From Pseudomonas crudilactis (GTDB lineage Bacteria; Pseudomonadota; Gammaproteobacteria; Pseudomonadales; Pseudomonadaceae): a DNA stretch of 64,000 nt. A program made the translations under genes and the position numbers. This document shows positions 13,684 to 23,000 of the stretch, piece by piece (position 1 is the first letter of the stretch; each line of letters starts with the position of its first letter). The notes beneath the pieces are model-generated. The model made no database searches. It saw nothing but the letters and a program-made list of their open reading frames with translations, and had not been told where the DNA came from. Where the stretch lies: positions 124,001 to 188,000 of the forward strand of contig NZ_WXVV01000011.1 in NCBI RefSeq assembly GCF_013433315.1, written 5' to 3'.

Positions 13684-13996
13684 TGTGTGGGAAGTGCGGA
13701 ACCTTCCCACAATGTTTTCAGGTTGTCCGTCGGACGTCCGCTCTCTAGCCTGTGTGGGTCGCTGCCAATTCAGCGATCGGGATTGGAACCCCGTGGCTTT
13801 ACAGAAAGCGAAAGCACTTTTCATGACGTATGCTTGCACACCTTTGATGGTATGCAGTTCGTTATGGCAGCTGTGCGCGGGAGACTTCGAGTCTGTCGGG
13901 TTTTCTGTTCCCCGGGTTCCAACCTGCGTACAGCTGCCACCCTTTCGATTGGAACCGAATGGGCCAGCTCCACTATCAGAACAGAAGATGAACCTT
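13684..13996 (+). promoter_or_regulatory. Structured leader upstream of the DUF6124-type gene
   Basis: This 313-base region has no convincing coding signal but many hairpins: 13686-13694/13703-13711 (9 bp), 13725-13735 (5-bp arms), 13759-13764/13771-13776 (TCGCTG/CAGCGA), 13835-13842/13849-13856, and a 14-bp stem 13865-13878/13926-13939 (one G-U) that encloses AGACT-TCG-AGTCT. GATTGGAACC occurs twice (13781-13790 and 13947-13956). GGTTCCAA at 13915-13922 can pair with either copy, so alternative folds exist. This suggests a cis-acting RNA controlling the next gene. Confidence 0.5.
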
Positions 13997-14377
13997 ATGA
14001 AAAAGCCAACCCCGAATCCCCCCGAAACAGACGCTATCCCTGACGCCACCTCAACATCCCCCTACGTCTCCATTGAGACTAGAAAACTCCACGAAGCCGC
14101 CGACCGCGCCCTCGATTTCTACCTCAAACCCTCAGCCGCCATCATGTCTGCGCCGTACGTTCCCAACCAGATGTTCCTGGTCAATCCCAAAGCCGACACC
14201 GAATCACTACTGGCCAATGCCAGCGAATCGCTGTCGTCGGCCACGGTGATGCTCGGTGACTTCGCGGCGATGCTGGAAGGCACCCACCGCAAGACGCTGT
14301 TGGGGATTGCGCAGGTCGTCATGCTTGGCGAGCTGGCGGTGAACAAAGCGCTGGATAACGTGGAGGTCACGACGTAG
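13997..14377 (+). CDS. DUF6124-family hypothetical protein
   Basis: This 126-residue cytoplasmic protein has no signal peptide or membrane helix. It has a proline-rich start (KKPTPNPPETD), then a mostly helical region with ETRKLHEAADRALDFYLKP near residues 30-50 and a second helical part (SESLSSATVMLGDFAAML...). I recognise the pattern as the Pseudomonas-specific DUF6124 family; no function is known to me. ATG 13997 is preferred because family members start MxKxTPNPP and a purine-rich stretch precedes it; ATG 13988 would add three residues. The open frame continues far upstream through the structured leader, and that part is not considered protein. Confidence 0.7.
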   Translation: MKKPTPNPPETDAIPDATSTSPYVSIETRKLHEAADRALDFYLKPSAAIMSAPYVPNQMFLVNPKADTESLLANASESLSSATVMLGDFAAMLEGTHRKTLLGIAQVVMLGELAVNKALDNVEVTT

Positions 14378-14425
14378 GCGAAGGTCCTTTGGCGGGGGGC
14401 TTTTTCTCGCAATAGGTAAACAAAA

Positions 14426-14475
14426 CGACCGTGTATCTGAAAGCTATACGTGTGTATGCATTGGCTACACGGTCG
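14426..14475. promoter_or_regulatory. Inverted repeat with -10-like box, probable promoter/operator of the TA operon
   Basis: CGACCGTGTA (14426-14435) and TACACGGTCG (14466-14475) are perfect 10-base arms, and TAGAAT (14479-14484) just downstream resembles a -10 box. Inverted repeats of this kind near the promoter are typical operators for antitoxin autoregulation. The site lies 190 bp upstream of the antitoxin start, so a leader of about 180 bases is implied. Confidence 0.4.
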
Positions 14476-14582
14476 GTATAGAATCGACTCCGAAGCCGCT
14501 CTCATGGCTTCGAACCTCAAACTTTAGATCTCACGTTCAGAGCATGGCCCAAACCTCTCCGGGCCACTCAAGGAGTCAGAAA

Positions 14583-14612
14583 ATGAAAAATAAACAAAAG
14601 CTGATGTGCTAA
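14583..14612 (+). CDS. Possible nine-residue leader peptide in the TA leader
   Basis: ATG at 14583 follows AAGGAG (14570-14575) at seven bases, an excellent ribosome site, and encodes MKNKQKLMC before TAA. A second strong site, AAGGAGG at 14619-14625, lies just after but has no nearby ATG. It may be a regulatory upstream peptide or a remnant of a lost start. No similarity is recognised. Confidence 0.3.
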   Translation: MKNKQKLMC

Positions 14613-14666
14613 CGCCATAAGGAGGCTCCAGTTCCAACATCACCTACTCAGATGGGAAACAGAACA

Positions 14667-14957
14667 ATGTCCACAACTGAAAGCGTTGAGAAATCCAAAC
14701 CCGTTCCAATCAACATGAGAGCGGACGAAAAGAAACGTAATCTGATCGATTTGGCAGCCGCCATGTCTGGTCGTGATCGCACAAGTTTTATCCTGGAAGC
14801 TGCCTGCCAAAAAGCTGAAGAGGTGATTCTGGATAAACGACTGTTCCTTCTCGACGACAGCGCATTTGACGCATTCGAACAGGCTATTGAAGCCAATCCG
14901 GCTCGAGGTAACGAATGCCTGCACCAACTGCTCGCACGTCCAAAACGTTGGAGTTGA
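14667..14957 (+). CDS. DUF1778-type antitoxin (TacA/AtaR-like)
   Basis: This 96-residue protein has the N-terminal ribbon-helix-helix pattern of DUF1778 antitoxins: PVPINMRADEKKRNLIDLAAAMSGRDRTSFILEAA, where the strand is followed by two helices and S-x-F-I-x-E-A closes the fold. The C-terminal part (LDDSAFDAFEQAIEANP) is the toxin-blocking segment typical of this family. It should bind its own promoter and neutralise the acetyltransferase encoded next. ATG 14667 is used; 14652 is possible but neither has a strong ribosome site. The gene overlaps the toxin gene by 43 bases. Confidence 0.85.
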   Translation: MSTTESVEKSKPVPINMRADEKKRNLIDLAAAMSGRDRTSFILEAACQKAEEVILDKRLFLLDDSAFDAFEQAIEANPARGNECLHQLLARPKRWS

Positions 14958-15436
14958 CCGCCCCCGAGAAGCTCAACGACCGACACGAACTCGATGCCTT
15001 CGATTCTGGTGAGGTGACCATTGACCAATACCTGCTGAGGAAGGCGCGAAAAGCCCAATCCACCAAGCAGGCTGTTGTGTACGTCAGTTGCCTCAAAGGC
15101 ACGTCGAATGTGATGGCCTATTACACGCTTTCCAGCGGATCAGTCGCCCGTGCCAGCGTCATGCCGAAAAGCAGTCAACGCAATTCGCCCAGTGTCCATC
15201 CGGTCACTCTATTGGGGCGTATGGGCGTAACACGGGAAGCTCAGGGCCAAGGTTTCGCTGTCGATTTACTGCAAGATGCGATTGAAAGAGCCCTCAACGC
15301 GTCTCAGTCGATCGGATCCAGTGCAATAATTGTTCATCCCTTGAATGATCGGCTGTCGAGCTTTTATATCAAGTACGCGGGATTCATTCCGTGCCCCGAC
15401 ATTTCGCCTATAACCCTGATGCTGCCTTTACGCTAA
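14915..15436 (+). CDS. GNAT-family toxin (TacT/AtaT-like tRNA acetyltransferase)
   Basis: This 173-residue Gcn5-type acetyltransferase is the likely toxin of a DUF1778/GNAT pair. The acetyl-CoA loop reads EAQGQGFAVDLLQDAI (residues 109-123, Q-x-x-G-x-G/A variant) and is preceded by the typical strand LLGRMGV. The C-terminal SSFYIKYAGF supplies Tyr151, the catalytic tyrosine position in TacT-like toxins. Family members acetylate charged tRNAs and stop translation. ATG 14915 has GAGG seven bases upstream inside the antitoxin gene; a TTG at 14949 would give a protein shorter by 11 residues that starts LELTAPEKL. Confidence 0.83.
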   Translation: MPAPTARTSKTLELTAPEKLNDRHELDAFDSGEVTIDQYLLRKARKAQSTKQAVVYVSCLKGTSNVMAYYTLSSGSVARASVMPKSSQRNSPSVHPVTLLGRMGVTREAQGQGFAVDLLQDAIERALNASQSIGSSAIIVHPLNDRLSSFYIKYAGFIPCPDISPITLMLPLR

Positions 15437-15503
15437 AGCTTGGCTTAATCAGCTACCCGCTAGGTTGTCTCGATAGCGGGTTGATTATGTCGCGACCGCA
15501 GAG

Positions 15504-15530
15504 CAAAAAAAAGCGCCCCGAAGGACGCCA
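15504..15530 (-). terminator. Rho-independent terminator after the porin gene
   Basis: On the minus strand, GCGTCC-TTC-GGGGCGC (one G-U pair) is followed by eight T. It lies 65 bases after the porin stop and faces the toxin gene. Confidence 0.75.
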
Positions 15531-15594
15531 AAAGATTCACCTCTTACCAAAGGAGCAAGGAGCTTCTAAAGGTGAATTTGCATCAACCGCGCAA

Positions 15595-16920
15595 TCAAAG
15601 AATCGCCAGCGGATACTCGACAATCACCCGCACTTCATCCAGATCCGACTCGAACGCCGTGGCGCGGGTGGTGGCTTGGCGCAAACGCAGCGACAGGTCT
15701 TTCATCGAGCCGCTTTGCACCACGTATTTGACTTCGATATCGCGCTCCCAACGTTTCTGATCGGTCAGCGGATTACCCTCGGCATCGCGGCGCATGTACA
15801 CCGCGTTGGCATTGGAATAATCGGCGTCGGTGCCGCGTGCGTAACGGGTCATGAATGACAGACCGGGCACGCCATAGGTCGTCATGTCGAGGTCATAACG
15901 CACCATCCACGAACGCTCTTTCGGCGAGTTGAAGTCGCTGTACTGGATGGAGTTGTCGAGGAAAATCGAGTCGGACTGGCGCAGGTAATCGAAGTCGTCA
16001 TTGCCGTTGTTGCGCTGGTGGGAGAGGGCGACGGAGTGGGCGCCGAGTTTTACGCCAACGCGGCCGCTCCAGATGTTGTTGTCGAACTCGCCGAGCAGTT
16101 GTTTGCCTTCATCGACGGCCTTGTAATAGTTCAGCCCACCGAACAGTGAGAGGTCATCGGACAGCGGATACGTCCAGGCTGTACCGGCGTAATACTGATT
16201 CCACGCATCCTTGAGACGGCTGGAATACAAGCTGAAACTGAGGTTTTTGTTCAGCACGTAATCGCCGCCGCCATACGCGATCCACGGCGAATTGACCGGG
16301 CCTGCGTAGAAGGTCGCGAAGTTCTCGCGCATGTCGCTGGACACCGGTTGGCTCATTGCATGCAACCGGCCACCCTGCACCGACAGACCTTCGATGCTGG
16401 TGTTGGTCGCCGTCACGCCGCGAAAACTTTCCGGCAGCAAGCGCGAATCACCGGCCGCGACCATCGGGTTGGCCGGGAACACATCACCGACCCTGACCAC
16501 CGTATCGAACGCCCGGATTTTCGCAGCGCCACCGACCTTGGTGTATTCGTCCCGCGCCTCGCCGTCACTGTTGACCGGCAACACATCAAACGAACTGCGC
16601 CCACCGTTGCGCCCGTCACCGGTATCGAGTTTCAGCCCGATCATCGCAAACGCATCGACACCGACGCCGACGGTGCCCTGGGTGAAACCGGATTCGAACT
16701 TGCTGATCACGGCATGCGCCCAGGCTTCGGAATAACCGTTGCCGGTGGGGCTGGACTGGCCATTGCGATGATCACGATTGAAGTAGAAATTGCGGTTTAG
16801 CACCGTCAGGCTGCTGCCTTCGACAAAGCCTTCGGGCTTGTCTTCTGCAAACACCACGGACGGCCCTGAGCCGACCACCACCGCTAAAGCGGCCATCGAT
16901 ATTTTTCTAGGGTTAACCAT
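15595..16920 (-). CDS. OprD-family outer-membrane porin
   Basis: This 441-residue protein has a signal peptide (MVNPRKISMAALAVVVGSGPSVVFA) and a mature part beginning with the OprD-type SSLTVLNRNFYFNRDHR. It has alternating beta-strand composition, the family block VGGAAKIRAFDTVVRVGDVFPANP, and a strand-like C-terminus (EVRVIVEYPLAIL). It would form an 18-stranded channel for a small anionic or amino-acid-like nutrient. The substrate cannot be read from sequence. ATG 16920 follows AAGGAG; the open frame upstream lacks porin features. It is a single-gene unit: no transporter or enzyme gene adjoins it. Confidence 0.87.
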   Translation of the reverse strand: MVNPRKISMAALAVVVGSGPSVVFAEDKPEGFVEGSSLTVLNRNFYFNRDHRNGQSSPTGNGYSEAWAHAVISKFESGFTQGTVGVGVDAFAMIGLKLDTGDGRNGGRSSFDVLPVNSDGEARDEYTKVGGAAKIRAFDTVVRVGDVFPANPMVAAGDSRLLPESFRGVTATNTSIEGLSVQGGRLHAMSQPVSSDMRENFATFYAGPVNSPWIAYGGGDYVLNKNLSFSLYSSRLKDAWNQYYAGTAWTYPLSDDLSLFGGLNYYKAVDEGKQLLGEFDNNIWSGRVGVKLGAHSVALSHQRNNGNDDFDYLRQSDSIFLDNSIQYSDFNSPKERSWMVRYDLDMTTYGVPGLSFMTRYARGTDADYSNANAVYMRRDAEGNPLTDQKRWERDIEVKYVVQSGSMKDLSLRLRQATTRATAFESDLDEVRVIVEYPLAIL

Positions 16921-17101
16921 CAAACACTCCTTGGGTTCGGCAGAACGGGAACGTGCTTCGGCGTGGGTTTTGTTGTGCGACAGGCAAGGGCCCGCCGGCA
17001 TTGGTCGCCGGGTCACATCGTTGCAAGCTGCGGATAACGCCAAGGTGATGAGGGAATTACAATTTCGTCATGTGCGTGAAGCGCCAGGGGCCGCGCACCT
17101 T

Positions 17102-17128
17102 TGTAGGAGTGAGCCTGCTCGCGATGGC
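17102..17128. repeat. Single REP copy
   Basis: TGTAGGAGTGAGCCTGCTCGCG variant of the REP palindrome between the porin and the Tc operon. It has no inverted partner nearby. Confidence 0.7.
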
Positions 17129-17186
17129 GCAGTGGCAGCCACGGAAGATGCTGATTGTGTCGACGCTTTCGCGGTCAGTCTCGCTT

Positions 17187-20042
17187 TCAGGGGGATTTTT
17201 TCGAGAACGCAATGAAGCTGCCTGTCGATCGATTTGGATTGCCTGGGGCGCCCGCATCCATAAACAAGAAACCCGATCGGCTCAACACACCCAGCGCAGT
17301 AGAGTCCCCGCCGTCCAGATTAAACGACTCGCCTGGTACTTTATTCAAACGGTCGATTCTGGCCATGACGTCTGACCACTCTGGCATGGTGAATCCGGAA
17401 GAATCATCTTTGCGACGGGAGTCGCCGATTCCAATCACCAGTCGTGTGCGGTCTTTGACTTCGCTTTCTTTGTTCAGAAGGCTGATTGCCGAGCGATTGT
17501 TGGGTTGATCGGCGTGCCCAAGCTCACCTGGAAGATTGGCCTTTGCATTGAATTTGAATCTGGCCTCTTGAAGACGCATCTCGGTAAATTGCGCTTCACC
17601 GTTTTTGGCAAGCAAGGGGGCCGTCTGAATGAGCGAGCCATTGCTCATTTTCAAATCGACATACGTGTCAGCGTAGGCAGCAGGAAGGGGCAGTGATGGT
17701 CGGTATTGCCCATCGACGAAGCTGGTACCAATCGAAGCCCATTTAGGTGCTTGCCTGGAAGCTCGCTGCTGGAGATTGTAAAAACCGCCATTGAGGTAGG
17801 CGCTCCACCTGGCGTCCGCTTTGTTGATCGCCGCATTCAAATGGCTAGCTGATCCCGATTTCAGGCGCACAGGCTGGTCGCCACCCGCTATTTTGCCTTC
17901 GTAACTCGAATCGATCGAAAGATACATAAGTGTCCTCTTGCCGATGAATCTGCGAGATTGGTCAAATCCCCTCGCTTGGAAATAATCGGCGTCTCCCTCA
18001 AGAGAGACAGCGATAATGCCGGGAACCATTGTGACGATGTCTCGCTTCTCATTGACAACACTGTGGCGGAGTAACCGCCATAGATCTTGCGCTCTTTCTG
18101 AATTCAGTCCGTCAGGGTCAATATTCATGACCGGATTGCCGTCGACAAAGCGAAAGTAATTCAACCCGGCGGCGTCTGCGGCGGGATCAGGATTTAACCA
18201 CCGCTGCAGCCACGCCACGTAATACCTGAACCCATAGTAATAAAGCCCCGTCGCATCCCGCTCCTTGCCCGAATAGCGGAGGATTTTGTAACTCGCCTCG
18301 ATCTCTTCGCGCCCGGCAAACCACGCGGTGGTGCCAAACGGGTGATAGCGCTCATGACTGATTACCAGGCCCTCCCTGTCGAGTTCCAGCGCGCAGGAAC
18401 CCAAATGGTCGCTGAGGCTGTAACGCAGTTGATCGTTGTTGATGTCGTTGGGCGGTTCGGATTCCCAGTGCAACACCTGCACGCTGCTGCGCCCGGCCTG
18501 AACGCTGATGATCTGCAACGTTTCGCCCGTGCCGCTGTGGGTGCGGATTTGCAGGTTAGGCAGATAACGGGTTTCGGCGATCAGCGTCCGGACATTGGTT
18601 TGCGTTTGCCGGGTTTTGCGCAGGCGCATGCCGTCGGCGCCGTAGTCGTAGCGCTCGCTGTCGTCAGCCGCGCCGTCACGCTCAACCGCTCTGACTTCGC
18701 GCAACTGGTTGCGCAGATCCCAGTGCAAAGATTGGCCGGGTTGCAGGGCGAGCAGATTGCCGTTGGCATCGAAGCCTTTGCGAAAATCTTCCTCGTCCGG
18801 CTCCACGTCATTCAACACGGGTAGACAGCGGTTGCTTTGGGCGTCGGCGAGCAGGCGATGGCCGTGTTTTTGCGCGCCTTCGTGAGTCAGTTCCAGGAGA
18901 TTGCCAGCGCGATCATAGCGATAGGTCTGGGTGTACCGGGTGACTGCGGCCGGATCGTTGAATGCCGAAAACGACGGGCCCTGATTGGCGCCACCAGCCT
19001 CCCATCCCGTTGCTTTGACCAACTGATAGAGGCTGTCATACCCATAGCGGTTGATCGGCTCGATGCGCTGGTTGGCGAAATAACGGATCGGCAGCGCGGC
19101 GTCTTCGATGCTGATGACATTGCCGACCGGGTCATAGGCATAGTGCAAGTCTTGCAGGCGTTCGTCGTTGCGTCTGGCTTGCAGTCGGGTCAGGCGACTA
19201 TCCTCGGGCGCATAGTGCAGTGCGGTGATGACGCCGTTGCCGGCGGTTTCCTGTTCGGTCTGGCCGTGGGCGTTGTACTGGATGGCGTGGACCAGAGTTT
19301 TCGGCTGGGGTTGTTTATCCAGTTGCAGGCGTACTTCGTGCAACTGTCCGGCGAGGTTCTGTGCGAAGAACTGGCGGTGACCTTTGGCGTCAGTCTGTTC
19401 AATGGTTTCGCCCAGGGCATTGAACACCGAGCGGCTCATAGCCCCGGCGCCGGTTTCGAGCAATACGTCGCGGTCGGGCAGCGGTTCGGGCCAGTCGGGG
19501 GATTCGAGGGAGTGCAGAAAATGTCGAGTCTGCTGCATGACGCCACCGCTCAACCCGAACTGTTCGAACAACTGCGTGCCGGCCGGATCATCATGGCGAA
19601 TCAGTTGCCCGCACTGGTTGCGCGTGGCAAATGCCGGCTCGCTGCTGCCATAACCATAACGTTCCGTGCACAACGGCTCGCCATCCACCGCCTGCTCGAA
19701 GAGCGCAAGCGGTCGTATCAGTTTGTCGTATTCCATCCGCCGCTCACTGCCTCGGCCATCCCGGTTCAGTACCGATTGATGCGCCTCACCCAACAGGCTG
19801 ACACGCCATCCGGCATCGACGCTGCTGGTGCTCAACACCTGACCGGACAGCGAATAAAGCGTGGTGAGGTTGGCAGGCGTCAGCTGGCGTGGATCACGCT
19901 GTGCGCGCAACCGTCCGGCAGCGTCATGCAACTGACGGGTGATTCGAGCCTCGGTCTCGACAGCCTCGCGCCAGTACGCAACCTGCCGCACCGGCAGGCC
20001 ACGGCCGTCGATGGCGGACAAGCGCGGGGTGTCAGTCGTCAT
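17187..20042 (-). CDS. tccC: Tc toxin subunit C (TccC-type), Rhs core plus NAGPA-like toxic domain
   Basis: This 951-residue protein is the C component of an ABC-type (Tc) toxin. Residues 1 to about 645 are Rhs/YD-repeat shell (repeats such as YDRAGNLLELTHEG) ending in the Rhs core LNPDPAADAAGLNYFRF...DPDG, which in this family forms the cocoon and cuts itself to free the toxin. Residues about 646-951 are the hypervariable effector. It contains NGGFYNL, NGSLIQTAPLLAKNG, RLVIGIGDSR, GFTMPEWSDVM and SFNLDGGDSTAL in this order, which is the motif series of the phosphodiester-glycosidase (NAGPA/DUF2233) fold. The start overlaps the tcdB stop as ATGA. The effector coding part looks lower in GC than the shell. 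Confidence 0.87.
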   Translation of the reverse strand: MTTDTPRLSAIDGRGLPVRQVAYWREAVETEARITRQLHDAAGRLRAQRDPRQLTPANLTTLYSLSGQVLSTSSVDAGWRVSLLGEAHQSVLNRDGRGSERRMEYDKLIRPLALFEQAVDGEPLCTERYGYGSSEPAFATRNQCGQLIRHDDPAGTQLFEQFGLSGGVMQQTRHFLHSLESPDWPEPLPDRDVLLETGAGAMSRSVFNALGETIEQTDAKGHRQFFAQNLAGQLHEVRLQLDKQPQPKTLVHAIQYNAHGQTEQETAGNGVITALHYAPEDSRLTRLQARRNDERLQDLHYAYDPVGNVISIEDAALPIRYFANQRIEPINRYGYDSLYQLVKATGWEAGGANQGPSFSAFNDPAAVTRYTQTYRYDRAGNLLELTHEGAQKHGHRLLADAQSNRCLPVLNDVEPDEEDFRKGFDANGNLLALQPGQSLHWDLRNQLREVRAVERDGAADDSERYDYGADGMRLRKTRQTQTNVRTLIAETRYLPNLQIRTHSGTGETLQIISVQAGRSSVQVLHWESEPPNDINNDQLRYSLSDHLGSCALELDREGLVISHERYHPFGTTAWFAGREEIEASYKILRYSGKERDATGLYYYGFRYYVAWLQRWLNPDPAADAAGLNYFRFVDGNPVMNIDPDGLNSERAQDLWRLLRHSVVNEKRDIVTMVPGIIAVSLEGDADYFQARGFDQSRRFIGKRTLMYLSIDSSYEGKIAGGDQPVRLKSGSASHLNAAINKADARWSAYLNGGFYNLQQRASRQAPKWASIGTSFVDGQYRPSLPLPAAYADTYVDLKMSNGSLIQTAPLLAKNGEAQFTEMRLQEARFKFNAKANLPGELGHADQPNNRSAISLLNKESEVKDRTRLVIGIGDSRRKDDSSGFTMPEWSDVMARIDRLNKVPGESFNLDGGDSTALGVLSRSGFLFMDAGAPGNPNRSTGSFIAFSKKSP

Positions 20043-23000
20043 GTTTGCGGGCTCTTCCACCAGTTGCTTCGTCGTTGTTCTGGCGGTGGCTCAAACAGGT
20101 CGTTTTCGTCGAACGCTACATTGCACCAGATCCAGTACCACACCTGGCGTCGCAACGGTTTGAGTTGCGGCGGATCGCCTTGCAGCATTTTTCTGGCCAG
20201 CACCGTTTCGCTCGGACGGCCCGCCGCGTCGTAGAACTGTTGATCGAAAATGGCATGCTGACGCATCGACCGATCATTGATGTAACGCGGCTGATCGGCA
20301 AAGTAGGGACGATAAATCCGTACTGTTTTGCCCTTGTTGTTGTATTCCACCGGTTCGCTGACGCGCCAGCGTCGCGGTACTTCGGACTCCTCCGGGGTGC
20401 CATCGGAGTTGAGGATCAGCTCACCGTTTGCATCGACCCGCCAGGATTTGCCCGGCTCGACTTCCTGTTTGGTTTGCAGTGTGCGGCCGAAGCCGTCCCA
20501 GCAGACGATGCTGATCCGTACTTGCATCGCTTCGTCGCCGGGATAGCGGTCGGCCAGCAGGGCCGCTGAAAACACCGGCTCACGCTGTGCCGCGTCGATC
20601 TGCTGTTTGAGCAGGGCCTCGTCAGGGGTAAGGTTTTCCAGCCCGGCCAGGTGCTGCCGCGCTCGGTCGCAGAGGTGCCCGTCGGGCAGCACAAACCCTT
20701 CGCCCCTGGCCCACGCCAGCCATGCCGGGGCGGGGGGCGAGGTGCGGGAAATCCGTCCCATCCAGCTGAACGGGTCGCTGAAACCGACGCTGGCAAAGTT
20801 GCCGATGGCTTTTTTCGGATCGGCAATGGCGATGGCCGGGTCGCGATCCGGTGGCGGGACATAGGTGTCCAACCTGTCAAACCCCACGGGTTGCCCTAGC
20901 TCGGTGCCTTGGAAACTGATCACCAGCGGCTCGCCGAAGGCGTTACACCGTGCCTCGTGGACATTACGATTGGCATCCTCGACGGCCGCCGGCAGGAAGG
21001 TCCGGTAATCGACCCCAAGGATGCGTGTGGTGCAACCGTCGGGCAACGTCACGGCGGTGGTCAGGCAAGCGTAGGCGTCGTAGGTGATCTGTGTCTCGCC
21101 GTGACTGCGGGTTTCCCGGTACTTGCAGACGTTATAAAACCCGTCGAGCTGGTAGATGGGGAACCCTCGGTGTACCGACCACAGGTAGTTCTTCGCGTCG
21201 CCCGCGTCCTTAATCACTTGCCCGGCCGCCTCGGGCAAAAACAGCGCCATGATGTGGTAGCCCACCTCAGGCGATTCGAGTTTGTCTTTAAGGTTGAACG
21301 GCATGTTGCCATGCTCATCCTTGAGTTTGTCATAAGCGCTCAGGGCGACTTCATCCAGTTCCGCTATTTCGACATGAGCGGGCAGGCCTTCGAAGCTCGC
21401 CTGACCCGGAGCAAGTGGGGTTTCGCCGTCCTTGGGGTTCATGTAGTGCTGCAAGGACAGCCCTGTCAGCACCGATTGTGCTGCCCACTCGCCGTCGTCC
21501 TTGCTCTGTTCAAGGAAATGCGCGTAATTGATCGTGGCCGGGGTCAGTGCCTGCTTCGGCAGAACCAGGGCGTTGCTGCGAATCTGGAAGGGCAGGTTCA
21601 AACGCCACGCCTCGCGATCCGGCAAATGCAGCGGCAGGGTTTTGGTTTGCGTCAGGTACCAGTTTTGTTGTGCGTCGTCATGGGCGTCCCTCCACCAGGT
21701 CTTCTGATGATCGTCACTGAAGGGCGGCGTATCCTCGACGGTTTTGCGCCGAGCGTAGTGCACAGTGAACTCGTGGAGACACATGCCGAATTCGTCCCAC
21801 TCAAGTTTGATCTGATGCTGGCAAGACGGGTCGTCATCAATCGAGGGCTCGTACTGGTAGCTGATCGACTCGAGGTCCATCGGTTGCAGCACCGCGTAGG
21901 GCTGGTGTACCCCTTTGGGACGCAGCACCCGCACCAGTGCGCGATTTTCCTGTACGACGTAGGGCACGGCGGTTTTCGGGTCGTCGTCGGCCGCAAAGAC
22001 TTCCGAACGCAGCACCCGGCCGCTCAGGGCGCGGGCTATTTCATGGGCCGTGCCTTCGTCCGGGTCGGTGAAGGGTTGCGTTGCCCGATCGTTGAAGTGG
22101 TAGTGGTGCAGCAGCGTGGTCTGCAAGTCCACGGCCAAGGTATCGCGATCGTAATAGCCGTCCCTCGCAGGATCGATCGTGTCACCGGTGTGGAACCAGG
22201 TCTTGCTCAGGATCGGGGCGGTGAAACCGGTGGATGCACGCTCCGCCGCGCTGGCTTCGGTATCGGTCTGTTGCAGCAAACGAAAGCCGCGAAACTCGCG
22301 CTCACGTCGGTCGTAATGGCCACCGCGGTAGGTAAAACACTGTGTCAGTCGATTACCGGTGATGTCGTCGAACTGTGTTTGCCGACTGACCAGGTGCATG
22401 GCAAACGGTAGTCGGGACACCGGATTGTCTATGCCGATCGCGTGTTGCTCGCGTTTTTCATCCAGCCATTCCTGTGCCGAACTGCGATAGGTCACGCCGG
22501 TGCTGGCGCCCATGTTGTTGCAGGTGCGGCTGGCCAGATAGGGCTTGGCTTTGACAAAGTCATAGCGCCAGTGGCGTGGCGTCATGTGCGGCACCGTCAG
22601 GACGATGCTGGAACAACCCAGCCCTTGCAGGTCGGCGGTGCTGACCTGGCAGAGTCGGTCGTACTGCACGCCTTCGGGCCAGGGCAGATTGGTCGACGTC
22701 TGCTCGTAATCCTGGCCGCAACGGTTCATGAATATGCGCAGGCGTTCAGTTTCGAGGAAGATCAGATCGGCGGCCCCCGAGCCGTCAAGATCGGCCAGCA
22801 ATACCTGGGCGGCGTTGAATTCGTGGGCGGCAAACGGCAGGGCACTCAGCACAAAGCCCTTGCCGAAACGCCCGCGTCCCAGGTTGGGCCAGCATTTGAC
22901 TTCGTTGTGGCGGATGCGCACCAGATGTTGCTGGCCGCTGCCGAGCACATCGGCGAATGCCACCAGTTCGAGCGGGGTGTTGCTCAGCGTCGGCAGTTCA

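Noticed and set aside
13685..13987. N-terminal 100 residues of the long frame leading into the DUF6124 gene, and the overlapping frame at 13669-14043
   Set aside because: The region is better explained as structured RNA: it folds into many hairpins, lacks a ribosome site, and codes Cys/Arg-rich sequence unlike the family start.
15391..15858. 155-codon plus-strand frame across the end of the toxin and porin genes
   Set aside because: It overlaps the GNAT C-terminus, the porin terminator and porin coding sequence, and has no ribosome site.
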